A program made the translations under genes and the position numbers. Shown one piece after another: positions 40,407 through 48,512 of a DNA stretch of 64,000 nucleotides. Source of the stretch: Spongiactinospora rosea (lineage in GTDB: Bacteria; Actinomycetota; Actinomycetes; Streptosporangiales; Streptosporangiaceae); contig NZ_QMEY01000019.1 in assembly GCF_003315795.1 (NCBI RefSeq), forward strand, positions 1 through 64,000, given 5' to 3'. Under the pieces are notes generated by a model. The model was not told where the DNA came from. It made no database searches and saw only the letters and a program-made list of their open reading frames with translations. Numbering within the stretch: position 1 is the first letter of the stretch; the number at the start of each line of letters is the position of its first letter.

Positions 40407-42436
40407 TCTGTCCCCTCCTTCGCGACCATGGTGAGCACGTCGTAGGCGGCCACCACGGCGCCGTCTTGGTTGGTCACCCGGGTGTCCCAGCGCACCTCGC
40501 CGTAGTCGGCGTCCTCGCGGGGGGTGATCTGCTTGGCGGTCAGCGTCACGCTCAGCTCGTCGCCGGGGTAGACGGGGGTCAGGAAGCGCAGGTTCTCCAG
40601 GCCGTAGTTGGCCAGCACCGGACCGGGGTCGGGGTCCACGAACAGGCCCGCGGCCAGCGAGACGATCATGTAGCCGTGCGCCACCCGGCCCTCGAAGAAC
40701 GGGTTGGCGGCGGCGGCCTCCTGGTTCATGTGCGCGTAGAAGGTGTCGCCGGTGAACTCCGCGAAGTGCTCGACGTCGGCGAGGGTCACGGTGCGCGGGC
40801 CCGCGGTCACCGAGTCGCCGACCCGCAGTTCGCCGAGGTGCTTGCGGAACGGGTGGGTGCCCTCGGCGCGCGGCGCGCCCTGGGTCCAGCGTCCGGTGAG
40901 GGCGCTCATCATGGCCGGTCCGGCCTGCACCGCCGTGCGCTGCATGTGGTGCAGCACGCCCCGGATGCCGCCCAGTTCCTCGCCGCCCCCGGCCCGGCCG
41001 GGGCCGCCGTGCACGAGCATGGGCAGCGGCGAGCCGTGGCCGGTGGACTCGGCGGCGTCCTCGGCGTTGAGCACCAGGATGCGGCCGTGCCAGGGCGCGA
41101 CCCCGAACACCACCTCGCGGGCGAAGGCGGTGTCGGCGGTCACGACCGAGCCGACCAGGCTGCCCCGGCCGCGCGCGGCCAGTTCGACCGCCTCCCGCGC
41201 CGAGTGGTACGGGATCAGGGTGGCGACCGGCCCGAACGCCTCCACCTCGTGGACCTCGCCGCGTCCGGGGTCATCGGCCCGCAGCAGGATCGGCGACAGG
41301 AACGCGCCCCGCTCGGCGTCGGCGTCGATCACCTGGACCCGCCGGGGGTCGCCGTAGATCGCGTCGGCCGCGCCCATCAGGGCCTTGACCGCGCGGCGTA
41401 CCTCGTCGCGCTGCTCGCGGGCGGCCAGCGGGCCCATGGTGACACCGTCGCCGGCCGGGTTTCCGATCCTGACCGCGGCCAGCCGTTCGGCGGTGGCCTC
41501 GGCCACCGCGCCGAGCAGGCCGGCCGGGACGATGGCGCGGCGGATCGCGGTGCACTTCTGCCCGGCCTTGGCGGTCATCTCGGTGACGAGCTGCTGGACG
41601 TACAGGTCGAACTCCGGCGTGCCCGGACGGGCGTCGGGGCCGAGCACGGAGCAGTTCAGTGAGTCGGCCTCGGCGTTGAAGCGCACCGAGCGGGCCGCGA
41701 CCGTGGGGTGGTCGCGCAGCCGGGCCGCCGTGGCGGCCGAGCCGGTGAAGCCCACGACGTCCTGCTCGGTGAGGTGGTCGAGCAGGTCGCCCGCCTCGCC
41801 GCAGAGCAGTTGCACGGTCCCCTCGGGCAGCAGGCCGGACGCGACGATCAGCTCGACGAGCCTGGCGGTGAGGTACGCGGTCGGGGTGGCGGGCTTGATC
41901 AGGCTCGGCATCCCGGCCAGGAAGGCGGGCGCGAACTTCTCCAGCGGCCCCCACATCGGGAAGTTGAAGGCGTTGATCTGCACCGCGACGCCGGGCAGCG
42001 GCGTGCACAGGTGGCGGCCGACGAAGGTGCCGCCCTTGCCGAGCGGCTCGACCTCGCCCTCGACCAGCACGGTGTCGTTGGGCAGCTCGCGGCGGCCCTT
42101 GCTGCCGTAGGAGAGCAGCACGCCGATGCCGCCGTCCACGTCGATGCGGGAGTCGGCGAGGGTCGCGCCGGTGCGCGCCGACAGCGCGTACAGCTCCTTG
42201 CGGTGCTCGCGCAGGTACAGGGCGAGCTGCTTGAGCAGCAGGGCGCGCTGGTGGAAGGTCAGTTCGCGCAGCGCGGGGCCGCCGGCCGAGCGCCCGTACG
42301 CGAGCGCCGCCGCCCGGTCCACACCGGCGGCGGAGACCCGGGCCGCCTCCTCCCCGGTCACGGCGTCCAGCACCGGGCGTCCCTCTTCCGGCGGGACGTG
42401 CCATCGGCCCGACACGTAGCTCCGCAGTGCGGTCAA
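40403..42436 (-). CDS. paaZ: Bifunctional oxepin-CoA hydrolase/aldehyde dehydrogenase PaaZ
   Basis: This 677-residue fusion has an N-terminal ALDH domain (Glu in NAEADSLNCSVLGPD, Cys in KAGQKCTAIRRAIVP) and a C-terminal MaoC-like R-hydratase domain (HFAEFTGDTFYAHMNQEAAA, ARVAHGYMIVSL-like VAHGYMIVSLAAGLF). It opens the oxepin ring and oxidises the resulting aldehyde. First gene of the paaZABCDE operon, with the PaaR-like operator 20 nt upstream of its start. Confidence 0.92.
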   Translation of the reverse strand: MTALRSYVSGRWHVPPEEGRPVLDAVTGEEAARVSAAGVDRAAALAYGRSAGGPALRELTFHQRALLLKQLALYLREHRKELYALSARTGATLADSRIDVDGGIGVLLSYGSKGRRELPNDTVLVEGEVEPLGKGGTFVGRHLCTPLPGVAVQINAFNFPMWGPLEKFAPAFLAGMPSLIKPATPTAYLTARLVELIVASGLLPEGTVQLLCGEAGDLLDHLTEQDVVGFTGSAATAARLRDHPTVAARSVRFNAEADSLNCSVLGPDARPGTPEFDLYVQQLVTEMTAKAGQKCTAIRRAIVPAGLLGAVAEATAERLAAVRIGNPAGDGVTMGPLAAREQRDEVRRAVKALMGAADAIYGDPRRVQVIDADAERGAFLSPILLRADDPGRGEVHEVEAFGPVATLIPYHSAREAVELAARGRGSLVGSVVTADTAFAREVVFGVAPWHGRILVLNAEDAAESTGHGSPLPMLVHGGPGRAGGGEELGGIRGVLHHMQRTAVQAGPAMMSALTGRWTQGAPRAEGTHPFRKHLGELRVGDSVTAGPRTVTLADVEHFAEFTGDTFYAHMNQEAAAANPFFEGRVAHGYMIVSLAAGLFVDPDPGPVLANYGLENLRFLTPVYPGDELSVTLTAKQITPREDADYGEVRWDTRVTNQDGAVVAAYDVLTMVAKEGTE

Positions 42437-42455
42437 CGTGGCCTCCTTGATTAAC

Positions 42456-42474
42456 CTACCGGACGTTCAGTTAG
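42456..42474. promoter_or_regulatory. PaaR-like operator between paaZ and paaG
   Basis: CTACCGGACGTTCAGTTAG shares the pattern TACCGNACGTTCNGTTNG with the site before the TetR gene (44896-44915). It lies in the 55-nt divergent promoter of the epoxidase operon and paaG. Confidence 0.65.
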
Positions 42475-42491
42475 TAATGTAACGTAGCCGC

Positions 42492-43292
42492 ATGACAGAT
42501 GGAAGCCTCATCGCCGTCTCCACCGAGGGGCCGGTGGCCACGGTCACGCTGATCCGTCCCGCGCTCACCGCCCCGCTGAAGGCCGGGCTGCGCGACGCCG
42601 TCGAGACGCTGGGGCGCGACCCCGAGGTACGGGCGGTGGTCCTCACCGGCACCGGAAGGGCCTTCTGCGTGGGACAGGACCTGGCCGAGCACGCGGCCAC
42701 CCTGGAGGCCGATCCGGAACACGCCTTCGACACGCTGGGCGAGCACTACCACCCGATCGTCCAGGCGCTGGCCACGATGCCCAAGCCGGTGATCGCCGCG
42801 GTGAACGGCTCCTGCGCGGGGGCGGGGCTCGGCATCGCCCTCGCGTGCGACCTGCGGATCGCGGCGGAGGGCGCGCGGTTCGCCACCGCCTTCACCGGCA
42901 TCGGCCTGACCTGCGACTCCGGGCTGTCGGCGAGCCTGGTCCGGGCGGTGGGCGCGGCCCGCGCGGCGGAACTGGTGCTGCTCGGCGAGCCGTTCACCGC
43001 CGGGCAGGCCGCGGAATGGGGCCTGGTGACCCGCGTCGTACCGGCCGGCGAACTGGCCGCCGCGGCGGCGGAGCTGGCGGCGCGGCTGGCCGCCGGGCCG
43101 ACCCTGGCCTTCGCCGAGGCCAAGCGGGCCATCGCCGCCGCCGCGAACCCGCCGCTGACGGAGATCCTTGCGCTGGAGGCGGCGGCCCAGGCCCGGCTGG
43201 GCCGGACCGCCGACCATCGTGACGCCGTACGCGCCTTCCTGGACAAGCGGCGGCCGGAGTTCACCGGCCGCGCCGATCAGCTCCAGTCGTGA
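42492..43292 (+). CDS. paaG: Enoyl-CoA isomerase/hydratase (PaaG-like)
   Basis: This 266-residue crotonase has the oxyanion-hole segments GRAFCVGQDLAEHAATL and AAVNGSCAGAGLGIALACDL. A small residue and the Asp-containing region (GIGLTCDSGLSASLVRAVGA) fit PaaG, the ring-1,2-epoxyphenylacetyl-CoA isomerase. It is divergent from paaZ under the same operator; the 3' end overlaps the convergent paaH-like gene by 16 nt. The paaG/paaF distinction rests on this context and the Asp. Confidence 0.8.
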   Translation: MTDGSLIAVSTEGPVATVTLIRPALTAPLKAGLRDAVETLGRDPEVRAVVLTGTGRAFCVGQDLAEHAATLEADPEHAFDTLGEHYHPIVQALATMPKPVIAAVNGSCAGAGLGIALACDLRIAAEGARFATAFTGIGLTCDSGLSASLVRAVGAARAAELVLLGEPFTAGQAAEWGLVTRVVPAGELAAAAAELAARLAAGPTLAFAEAKRAIAAAANPPLTEILALEAAAQARLGRTADHRDAVRAFLDKRRPEFTGRADQLQS

Positions 43293-44125
43293 AAGCCCCG
43301 GCCGGTCTTGCGGCCCAGCTCGCCGCGGGCGACCTTCTCGCGTAGCAGGCGCGGCGGCGCGAAGCGCTCGCCCAGCGTGCGGTGCAGGTACTCGGCGATG
43401 GCCAGGCGCACGTCGAGACCGACCAGATCGGTCGAGCGCAGCGGCCCCATCGGGTGCCGGTAGCCGAGTTCCATCGCCCGGTCGATGGACTCGGCGTCGG
43501 CCACGCCCTCTTCGAGCATCCGGATGGCCTCCAGGCCGAGCAGTACGCCGAGCCGGCTGGTGGCGAATCCCGGGGAGTCCGCCACGACCACCTCGGACTT
43601 GCCCAGCGCGCGCACCCAGCCCAGCACCAGGTCCCGGGCCCGCTCCTCGGTGGCGGCGCCCATCACCACCTCCACCAGGCGGGAGGCGGGGACGGGGTTG
43701 AAGAAGTGCATGCCGAGGAAGCGCCCGGGAAGCCGCAGCACGGCCGCCAGCTCGCCGATCGACAGCGAGCTGGTGTTGGTGGCGATCACGGTGTCCTCGG
43801 CCACGACCTCCTCGGCCGCGGCCAGCACGTCCGCCTTCAGGGCGGCCTGTTCGGGCACGGCCTCCACGACGAGATCCGCCGTGGCGGGGAGGTCGGCCAT
43901 GGCGGAGGCCACGCGCACCCGGGCGAGCACCGCGGCCGGGCCTTCGGCCAGCTTTCCCTTGTCCGCCGCGGTCCGCACGCCTTCGGCGATCCGCTGCGCG
44001 GCGGCCTCGGCGGCCACCGGCTCCACCACGACCACGTGGGAGCCGAGCGCGGCGAAGCACTGCGCGATGCCCGCGCCCATCCGCCCGCCCCCGATCACGC
44101 CGACCTCGGCCGGGACGCCCGTCAT
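43277..44125 (-). CDS. paaH: 3-hydroxyacyl-CoA dehydrogenase (PaaH-like)
   Basis: This 282-residue protein has the NAD site VGVIGGGRMGAGIAQCFAAL, catalytic region NTSSLSIGELAAVLRLPGRF with HFFNPVPASRLVEVV (active His), and the C-terminal domain SPGFATSRLGVLLGLEAIRM. It oxidises 3-hydroxyadipyl-CoA in the phenylacetate route. The ATG overlaps the stop of the upstream crotonase. Confidence 0.87.
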   Translation of the reverse strand: MTGVPAEVGVIGGGRMGAGIAQCFAALGSHVVVVEPVAAEAAAQRIAEGVRTAADKGKLAEGPAAVLARVRVASAMADLPATADLVVEAVPEQAALKADVLAAAEEVVAEDTVIATNTSSLSIGELAAVLRLPGRFLGMHFFNPVPASRLVEVVMGAATEERARDLVLGWVRALGKSEVVVADSPGFATSRLGVLLGLEAIRMLEEGVADAESIDRAMELGYRHPMGPLRSTDLVGLDVRLAIAEYLHRTLGERFAPPRLLREKVARGELGRKTGRGFHDWS

Positions 44126-44859
44126 GACGGCCTCCGGTCCAGGAAGGCGCGCATGCGCTCGGCCTTGTCGGGTCCCTCGAAGAGCACGGCCTGGGCCAGG
44201 TCGTCGGCCAGCGGGTGCGGGCCGCGGGCGTCCAGGACCAGCTTGGTCAGCCGGAGCGCCATCGGGGAGGAGGACGCCATCCGGTCCAGCAGCGCGTGCG
44301 CGCGTTCCAGCAGCCGCCCGGCCGGTACGACCTCGGCGACCAGCCCGAACCCGTGCGCCTCCGCGGCGTTCAGCCGCCTGCCGCCGAGCAGCACCTGCTT
44401 GGCGACCGACCGCCCGGCCAGCTCCGCCAGCCGCCAGCAGGCCCCCGCCGCGGCCAGGATGCCAAGGCCCGGCTCCGGGTTGCCGAACACCGCCGCCTCG
44501 CTCGCGAGCCTGACGTCGCAGGCGTAGGCCAGTTCGGCGCCGCCGCCGAGCGCGTAGCCGTCCACCGCGGCCACGGTGGGCAGCGGCAGGCGGGCGATCC
44601 GGTCGAACAGCCTGCTGTTGATGCCGGCCAGCGCCTCCTCCCGGCCGCGTTCCAGCAGCTCCCGGATGTCCGCGCCGGCGGCGAACACGCCGCCCGCCCC
44701 GGTCAGCAGCAGCAGGCGCGGACGCCGCTCCAGTTCGCCGCACAGCGTGTGCAGTTCGCCGACCATCTCGGCGTCGATGGCGTTACGGGCCTCGGGTCTG
44801 TTCAGTGTGACGATGACCCGGTCGTCCCGTTCTTCGACCAGCAGCGTCCGGTGGCTCAT
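44122..44859 (-). CDS. paaF: Enoyl-CoA hydratase (PaaF-like)
   Basis: This 245-residue crotonase has NRPEARNAIDAEMVGELHTL, GAGGVFAAGADIRELLERGR (oxyanion-hole A-G-A-D) and AAVDGYALGGGAELAYACDV. It likely hydrates 2,3-dehydroadipyl-CoA and precedes its partner dehydrogenase by a 4-nt overlap. The expected second hydratase Glu in the NPEPGLGILAAAGA segment is present. The start ATG is preceded by GGAG. Confidence 0.8.
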   Translation of the reverse strand: MSHRTLLVEERDDRVIVTLNRPEARNAIDAEMVGELHTLCGELERRPRLLLLTGAGGVFAAGADIRELLERGREEALAGINSRLFDRIARLPLPTVAAVDGYALGGGAELAYACDVRLASEAAVFGNPEPGLGILAAAGACWRLAELAGRSVAKQVLLGGRRLNAAEAHGFGLVAEVVPAGRLLERAHALLDRMASSSPMALRLTKLVLDARGPHPLADDLAQAVLFEGPDKAERMRAFLDRRPS

Positions 44860-44895
44860 GCGTGCTCCGTCCTCACGATCTGGGCCCACCATATA

Positions 44896-44915
44896 CTTAC
44901 CGTACGTTCGGTTGG
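44896..44915. promoter_or_regulatory. PaaR-like operator between the TetR and paaF-like genes
   Basis: CTTACCGTACGTTCGGTTGG contains ACCG-TACGTT-CGGT as the inverted-repeat core and matches the site at 42456-42474 at most positions. Controls the divergent TetR and crotonase-dehydrogenase genes. Confidence 0.68.
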
Positions 44916-44941
44916 TTACCTGGTTCCGGACATGGCCCATA

Positions 44942-45553
44942 ATGAACAGGGTGACGACGTTGGACCGAAGCCGGCCTCGGCGGGGACGCCCGGGTTACAA
45001 CAGGGAGAGCCTGCTCCAGGTCGCGGTCCAGGTCTTCAACGAACGCGGCTACGACGGCACGAGCATGGACGACCTGTCCAAGAAGCTCGGCATCAGCAAG
45101 GCCGCCATCTACCACCACGTCTCCAGCAAGGACGAGCTGCTGGAGCTGGGCGTCAACCGCGCCCTCGACGGGCTCTTCGCGGCGGCGGCCGAGGCGACCG
45201 CCGCCGGGGTCCCCGCGATCGACCGGCTCGAACAGCTCATCCGGGCCAGCGTCGCGGTGCTGGTCGAGCGGCTGCCGTACGTGACCCTGCTGCTCAGGGT
45301 CCGGGGCAACACCGAGGTGGAGCAGCGGGCGCTCGACCGGCGGCGGCAGTTCGACCGGCTGGTGGCCGGGCTGGTCGCCGAGGCCAAGGCCGACGGCGAC
45401 ATCCGCCCCGACGTCGATCCCGCGGTCGCGAGCAGGCTGCTGTTCGGCATGGTCAACTCCGTGGTGGAGTGGTACCGGCCGAACGAGGCGACCAGCGCGG
45501 CAGACCTGGCCGAGGCCATCCGCACGATGGCCTTCGACGGCTTCCGTCCCTGA
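44942..45553 (+). CDS. paaR: TetR-family regulator of the phenylacetate genes (PaaR-like)
   Basis: This 203-residue TetR protein has the N-terminal HTH (RESLLQVAVQVFNERGYDGT, SMDDLSKKLGISKAAIYHHV) and a helical ligand domain. It is divergent from the paaF/paaH-like genes, with a matching operator 27 nt upstream and another in front of paaZ/paaG. By analogy with known PaaR proteins the inducer is probably phenylacetyl-CoA. The ATG at 44942 is preceded by CCCATA only, so the ribosome site is weak. Confidence 0.85.
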   Translation: MNRVTTLDRSRPRRGRPGYNRESLLQVAVQVFNERGYDGTSMDDLSKKLGISKAAIYHHVSSKDELLELGVNRALDGLFAAAAEATAAGVPAIDRLEQLIRASVAVLVERLPYVTLLLRVRGNTEVEQRALDRRRQFDRLVAGLVAEAKADGDIRPDVDPAVASRLLFGMVNSVVEWYRPNEATSAADLAEAIRTMAFDGFRP

Positions 45554-45557
45554 GCGC

Positions 45558-45581
45558 GCGGCGGGCCGATCGGCCCGCCGC
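45558..45581. terminator. Palindromic terminator after the TetR gene
   Basis: This is a perfect 24-nt palindrome made of GCGGCGGGCCGA and its complement, between the convergent TetR and crotonase genes. Confidence 0.65.
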
Positions 45582-45589
45582 ACGCGGTG

Positions 45590-46381
45590 CTACCTGCCCA
45601 CGTACACCGGGTCGCGGCCCTCGCGCAGCGCCTCCAGCCGCTCGGCGAAGTCCTGGGTGCCGAGCAACCGGTAGAGGGCGGGCACCAGCTCGGCGAAGAC
45701 CTGGTGCGCGTGACCTTCCATGGCCAGGCGGCCCACCCGCAGCGTCTCGCGCAGCGCCAGCGGCGGGTGGGCGGCGATCATCTCGGCCAGCGCCACGGCC
45801 CGCGCGAGCTGCCGCCCCGGCTCGACGACCTCCTGGACCAGGCCGAGCCGCAGCGCCTCCGCGGCGTCCCACGGCTCGCCGGTGAGGATCCAGCGCATCG
45901 CGTTGCCCCAGCCGACCTCCAGCGGCATGCGCAGGCCGCCGCCGCCCGCGGGCGTGGTCCCCCGGCTGACCTCGCCCTGGCTGAAACCGGTGTCCGACGC
46001 GGCGACGCGGATGTCGGCGGCGAGCATCAGCTCGTGCGCCATCGCGCCGACGCGTCCCTGCACGGCGGCGACCAGGGGTTTGGACAGCCGGGTCGTCGTC
46101 CCGAACGGGTTGATCCGGCCGGGGCCGTCGGGGCTGTAGGTACGGGCCTGGAGCGTGGGCAGGAAGCTCACCGGGTCCAGGCCGACGGAGAAGTCCGGGC
46201 CCGCCGCGTGCAGCACCACGACCACGACCTCCTCGTCGTTGTCGGCCCGGTGGTAGGACTCGCCCAGGGCCTGGAGCGTCGGCGGGTCGATGGCGTTGGC
46301 GACGTCCGGCCGGTCCAGCCGGATCAGCGCCAGCCGGTCCCGCTTCTCGTAGTGGACCGTTTCCTGCTCGGTCGGGTTCAT
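45590..46381 (-). CDS. Enoyl-CoA hydratase/isomerase family protein
   Basis: This 263-residue crotonase has IRLDRPDVANAIDPPTLQAL, GPDFSVGLDPVSFLPTLQAR in the first oxyanion segment, and AAVQGRVGAMAHELMLAADI in the second. VGAMAHEL is an unusual version of the GGG.EL motif. It ends the long minus-strand operon. The ATG at 46381 follows GGGAG at 12 nt; a GTG at 46405 overlaps the amidase stop. The substrate is unknown, probably an acyl-CoA derived from the PaaK product of this operon. Confidence 0.75.
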   Translation of the reverse strand: MNPTEQETVHYEKRDRLALIRLDRPDVANAIDPPTLQALGESYHRADNDEEVVVVVLHAAGPDFSVGLDPVSFLPTLQARTYSPDGPGRINPFGTTTRLSKPLVAAVQGRVGAMAHELMLAADIRVAASDTGFSQGEVSRGTTPAGGGGLRMPLEVGWGNAMRWILTGEPWDAAEALRLGLVQEVVEPGRQLARAVALAEMIAAHPPLALRETLRVGRLAMEGHAHQVFAELVPALYRLLGTQDFAERLEALREGRDPVYVGR

Positions 46382-46401
46382 CTTCGGGGTCAACTCCCGG
46401 T

Positions 46402-47811
46402 TCACAGGGCGGGGCGGGGCAGCGGGGGCAGCGCCCGTTCGACCGCCTCGCCGATGGCCAGCAGCCTGCTGTCGGAGCGGGCGGGGCCGACCAGCTCAAG
46501 GCCGATCGGCAGGCCGTCGGCGGACAGTCCCGACGGGACCGACAGGCACGGCAGCCCCGCGTTGCTGGGCGGGTCGGTGTTCCTGATGTAGGTGAAGAAG
46601 GTGTCCACGCTCGCGCCGTTCAGCTCCACCGTGCGGTCCTCCCCCGCGGGCCGGTGCGGGCGCGCGGGCAGCGGGGTCGTCGGTACCACGACGGCGCTCA
46701 CCTCGTGTTCGGCGAAGTAGGCGCCGTAGGCCGCGCGGAGCGCCGGGCGGTGGACGGTCAGCGCCTCCCGGTAGTCGGCCGCCGATATCTGGTCCTCGTC
46801 CAGGATGGACTCCAGCGTCTCGCGCACGGTGTCGGTGGCGACCTGGCCCACCAGGTCGCGCAGTGAGATGGGCGCGGCGTGCTGGTAGAGGTAGGCCGAC
46901 AGCTCCCGGCCCACCTCATACAGCACGATGGCGAAGCTCACCAGGTCGTTGAGCCGCCGCAGGTCCGGGATGTCCCGCTCGACCAGTACCGCGCCGCGCA
47001 CGGCGAGGTCGTCGAGCGCGCGTTCGGTCACGGTCGCGACCTGCGGGTCCAGGTCCTCGTAGAAGTGCCCGGCGGGGACGCCCAGCCGCAGGCCGCGGAG
47101 GTCGGCGGTCAGCGTGGGGTCGGCCCCCGCGGGCGCACAGATCGCGTCGACCAGCCGCACGTCCGCCACCGAACGGGCGATCGGCCCCGCGGTGTCCCGG
47201 CTGGAGGAGATCGGGATCATCCCGCGCCGGTCGTAGCGGCCGTGCGACGGGCGGAAGCCGACGCAGCCGCACAGCGCGGCCGGGATGCGGCAGGACCCGC
47301 CCGTGTCGGCCCCGATCCCGGCGGGGACCAGCCCGGCGGCCACCCCCGCCGCGGTGCCGCCGCTGCTGCCGCCCGGCAGGTGGCCGGGGGCGTAGGGGTT
47401 GCCCACCGTGCCGAACGCGGGGCTGTTGCCGGTGATCCCGAACGACAGCTCGCCGAGGGTCTGCTTGCCCATCAGCGTGCCGCCCGCGTCCAGCAGCCGC
47501 TGCGCGATCGGGGCGTTGCGGCGTGGCCGCCAGCCGCGCAGCGCGGGCGTGGTGGCCGTGGTGGGCAGGTCCGCGGTGTCGATCGCGTCCTTGAGCGCGA
47601 ACGGCAGGCCGTACAGGGGCCCGGGCCGGTTTCCGGCCTCCCGCACGGACCGCCGGATCAGCGCGGGGTCGTGCGTGACGTAGGTGTTCAGCCCCGCCAG
47701 CCGGGCGGTCCGCCCGATCAGGGCCTCCACGTAGTCCTCCAGCTTCAGGTCACCGTCGCGCAGCAGGCGTACGGCCTCGACCGCGGACAGCCAGTGCGGC
47801 TCGGTTCCCAT
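46402..47811 (-). CDS. Amidase-signature enzyme 2
   Basis: This 469-residue amidase has Lys in YGLPFALKDAIDTADLPTTA, GGSSGGTAAGVAAGLVPAGI and GADTGGSCRIPAALCGCVGF, giving the Ser-cisSer-Lys triad. It lies inside the operon that also encodes an SsuABC-type importer, an F420-type oxidoreductase and PaaK, so it may release an aromatic acid from an imported amide. A GTG at 47820 is an alternative start. Confidence 0.85.
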   Translation of the reverse strand: MGTEPHWLSAVEAVRLLRDGDLKLEDYVEALIGRTARLAGLNTYVTHDPALIRRSVREAGNRPGPLYGLPFALKDAIDTADLPTTATTPALRGWRPRRNAPIAQRLLDAGGTLMGKQTLGELSFGITGNSPAFGTVGNPYAPGHLPGGSSGGTAAGVAAGLVPAGIGADTGGSCRIPAALCGCVGFRPSHGRYDRRGMIPISSSRDTAGPIARSVADVRLVDAICAPAGADPTLTADLRGLRLGVPAGHFYEDLDPQVATVTERALDDLAVRGAVLVERDIPDLRRLNDLVSFAIVLYEVGRELSAYLYQHAAPISLRDLVGQVATDTVRETLESILDEDQISAADYREALTVHRPALRAAYGAYFAEHEVSAVVVPTTPLPARPHRPAGEDRTVELNGASVDTFFTYIRNTDPPSNAGLPCLSVPSGLSADGLPIGLELVGPARSDSRLLAIGEAVERALPPLPRPAL

Positions 47812-47824
47812 CCTGGTCACCCGC

Positions 47825-48463
47825 CTACAGGGCGATGGTGAGCGCGAACGGGACCATGCCGCGACGCCGCATGATCGCCGTGGCGAGCAGCATGCCCGCC
47901 TCCGGACCCCGCGCGGTGGTGACGTCCCCCAGATCCTCGACCCACTCCGCGGGCCACCCGAGGTCGCCCAGCAGCCGGGCGACCTCCGCCTTGGCGGCGT
48001 CGTCATCGCCGGAGAGGAACGCCCGGGGGACCTCCTTGAGCCGGTGCGGGTCGGCCATGACCGGGGACAGCATGGTGCTGAGGGTCTTGACGACCTTGGT
48101 GTCCGGCAGCGCGGCCTGCAGATGCTCGGCCAGGCTGCTGTTGGGGTACATCAGCGGGCCCGGCATGCCGCCCGGCCCGCGCTCGGTGGCGTTGGCCACG
48201 TCGATCAGGATCTTCCCGGCCAGCTCGTCGCGCAGCGCGACGAGCCGGTCCATGGACGAGTCGCCGGGCGTGGCGTTGACGACCACCGAGGCCGCCCGCG
48301 CGGCGTCGGCGGGGGTGGTGACCGTCACCGGCCTGCCCTGCCAGGCGGCGGAGACCTCGGTGACGTTCCTGCTGCCGATGGCGACCTTATGCCCGGCCTC
48401 GGCGAACTTGGCGGCCAGGGTGGCGCCGACGCGCCCGGAACCGAGAACGGCGATGTACGTCAA
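47825..48463 (-). CDS. NADPH:F420 oxidoreductase-like protein
   Basis: This 212-residue Rossmann protein has YIAVLGSGRVGATLAAKFAE and HKVAIGSRNVTEVSAAWQ, the NADP-binding start of F420-dependent NADP oxidoreductases, then KILIDVANATERGPGGMPGP. The TTG start at 48463 is chosen because GAGGAG lies five bases upstream; an ATG 33 nt further up has no ribosome site. It may supply F420H2 or act as a dehydrogenase for the pathway of this operon. Confidence 0.75.
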   Translation of the reverse strand: MTYIAVLGSGRVGATLAAKFAEAGHKVAIGSRNVTEVSAAWQGRPVTVTTPADAARAASVVVNATPGDSSMDRLVALRDELAGKILIDVANATERGPGGMPGPLMYPNSSLAEHLQAALPDTKVVKTLSTMLSPVMADPHRLKEVPRAFLSGDDDAAKAEVARLLGDLGWPAEWVEDLGDVTTARGPEAGMLLATAIMRRRGMVPFALTIAL

Positions 48464-48512
48464 AGTGCGCTCCTCATGGTGAGTGGGGGTTTTCATCGGG
48501 GGGACCGGCGGG

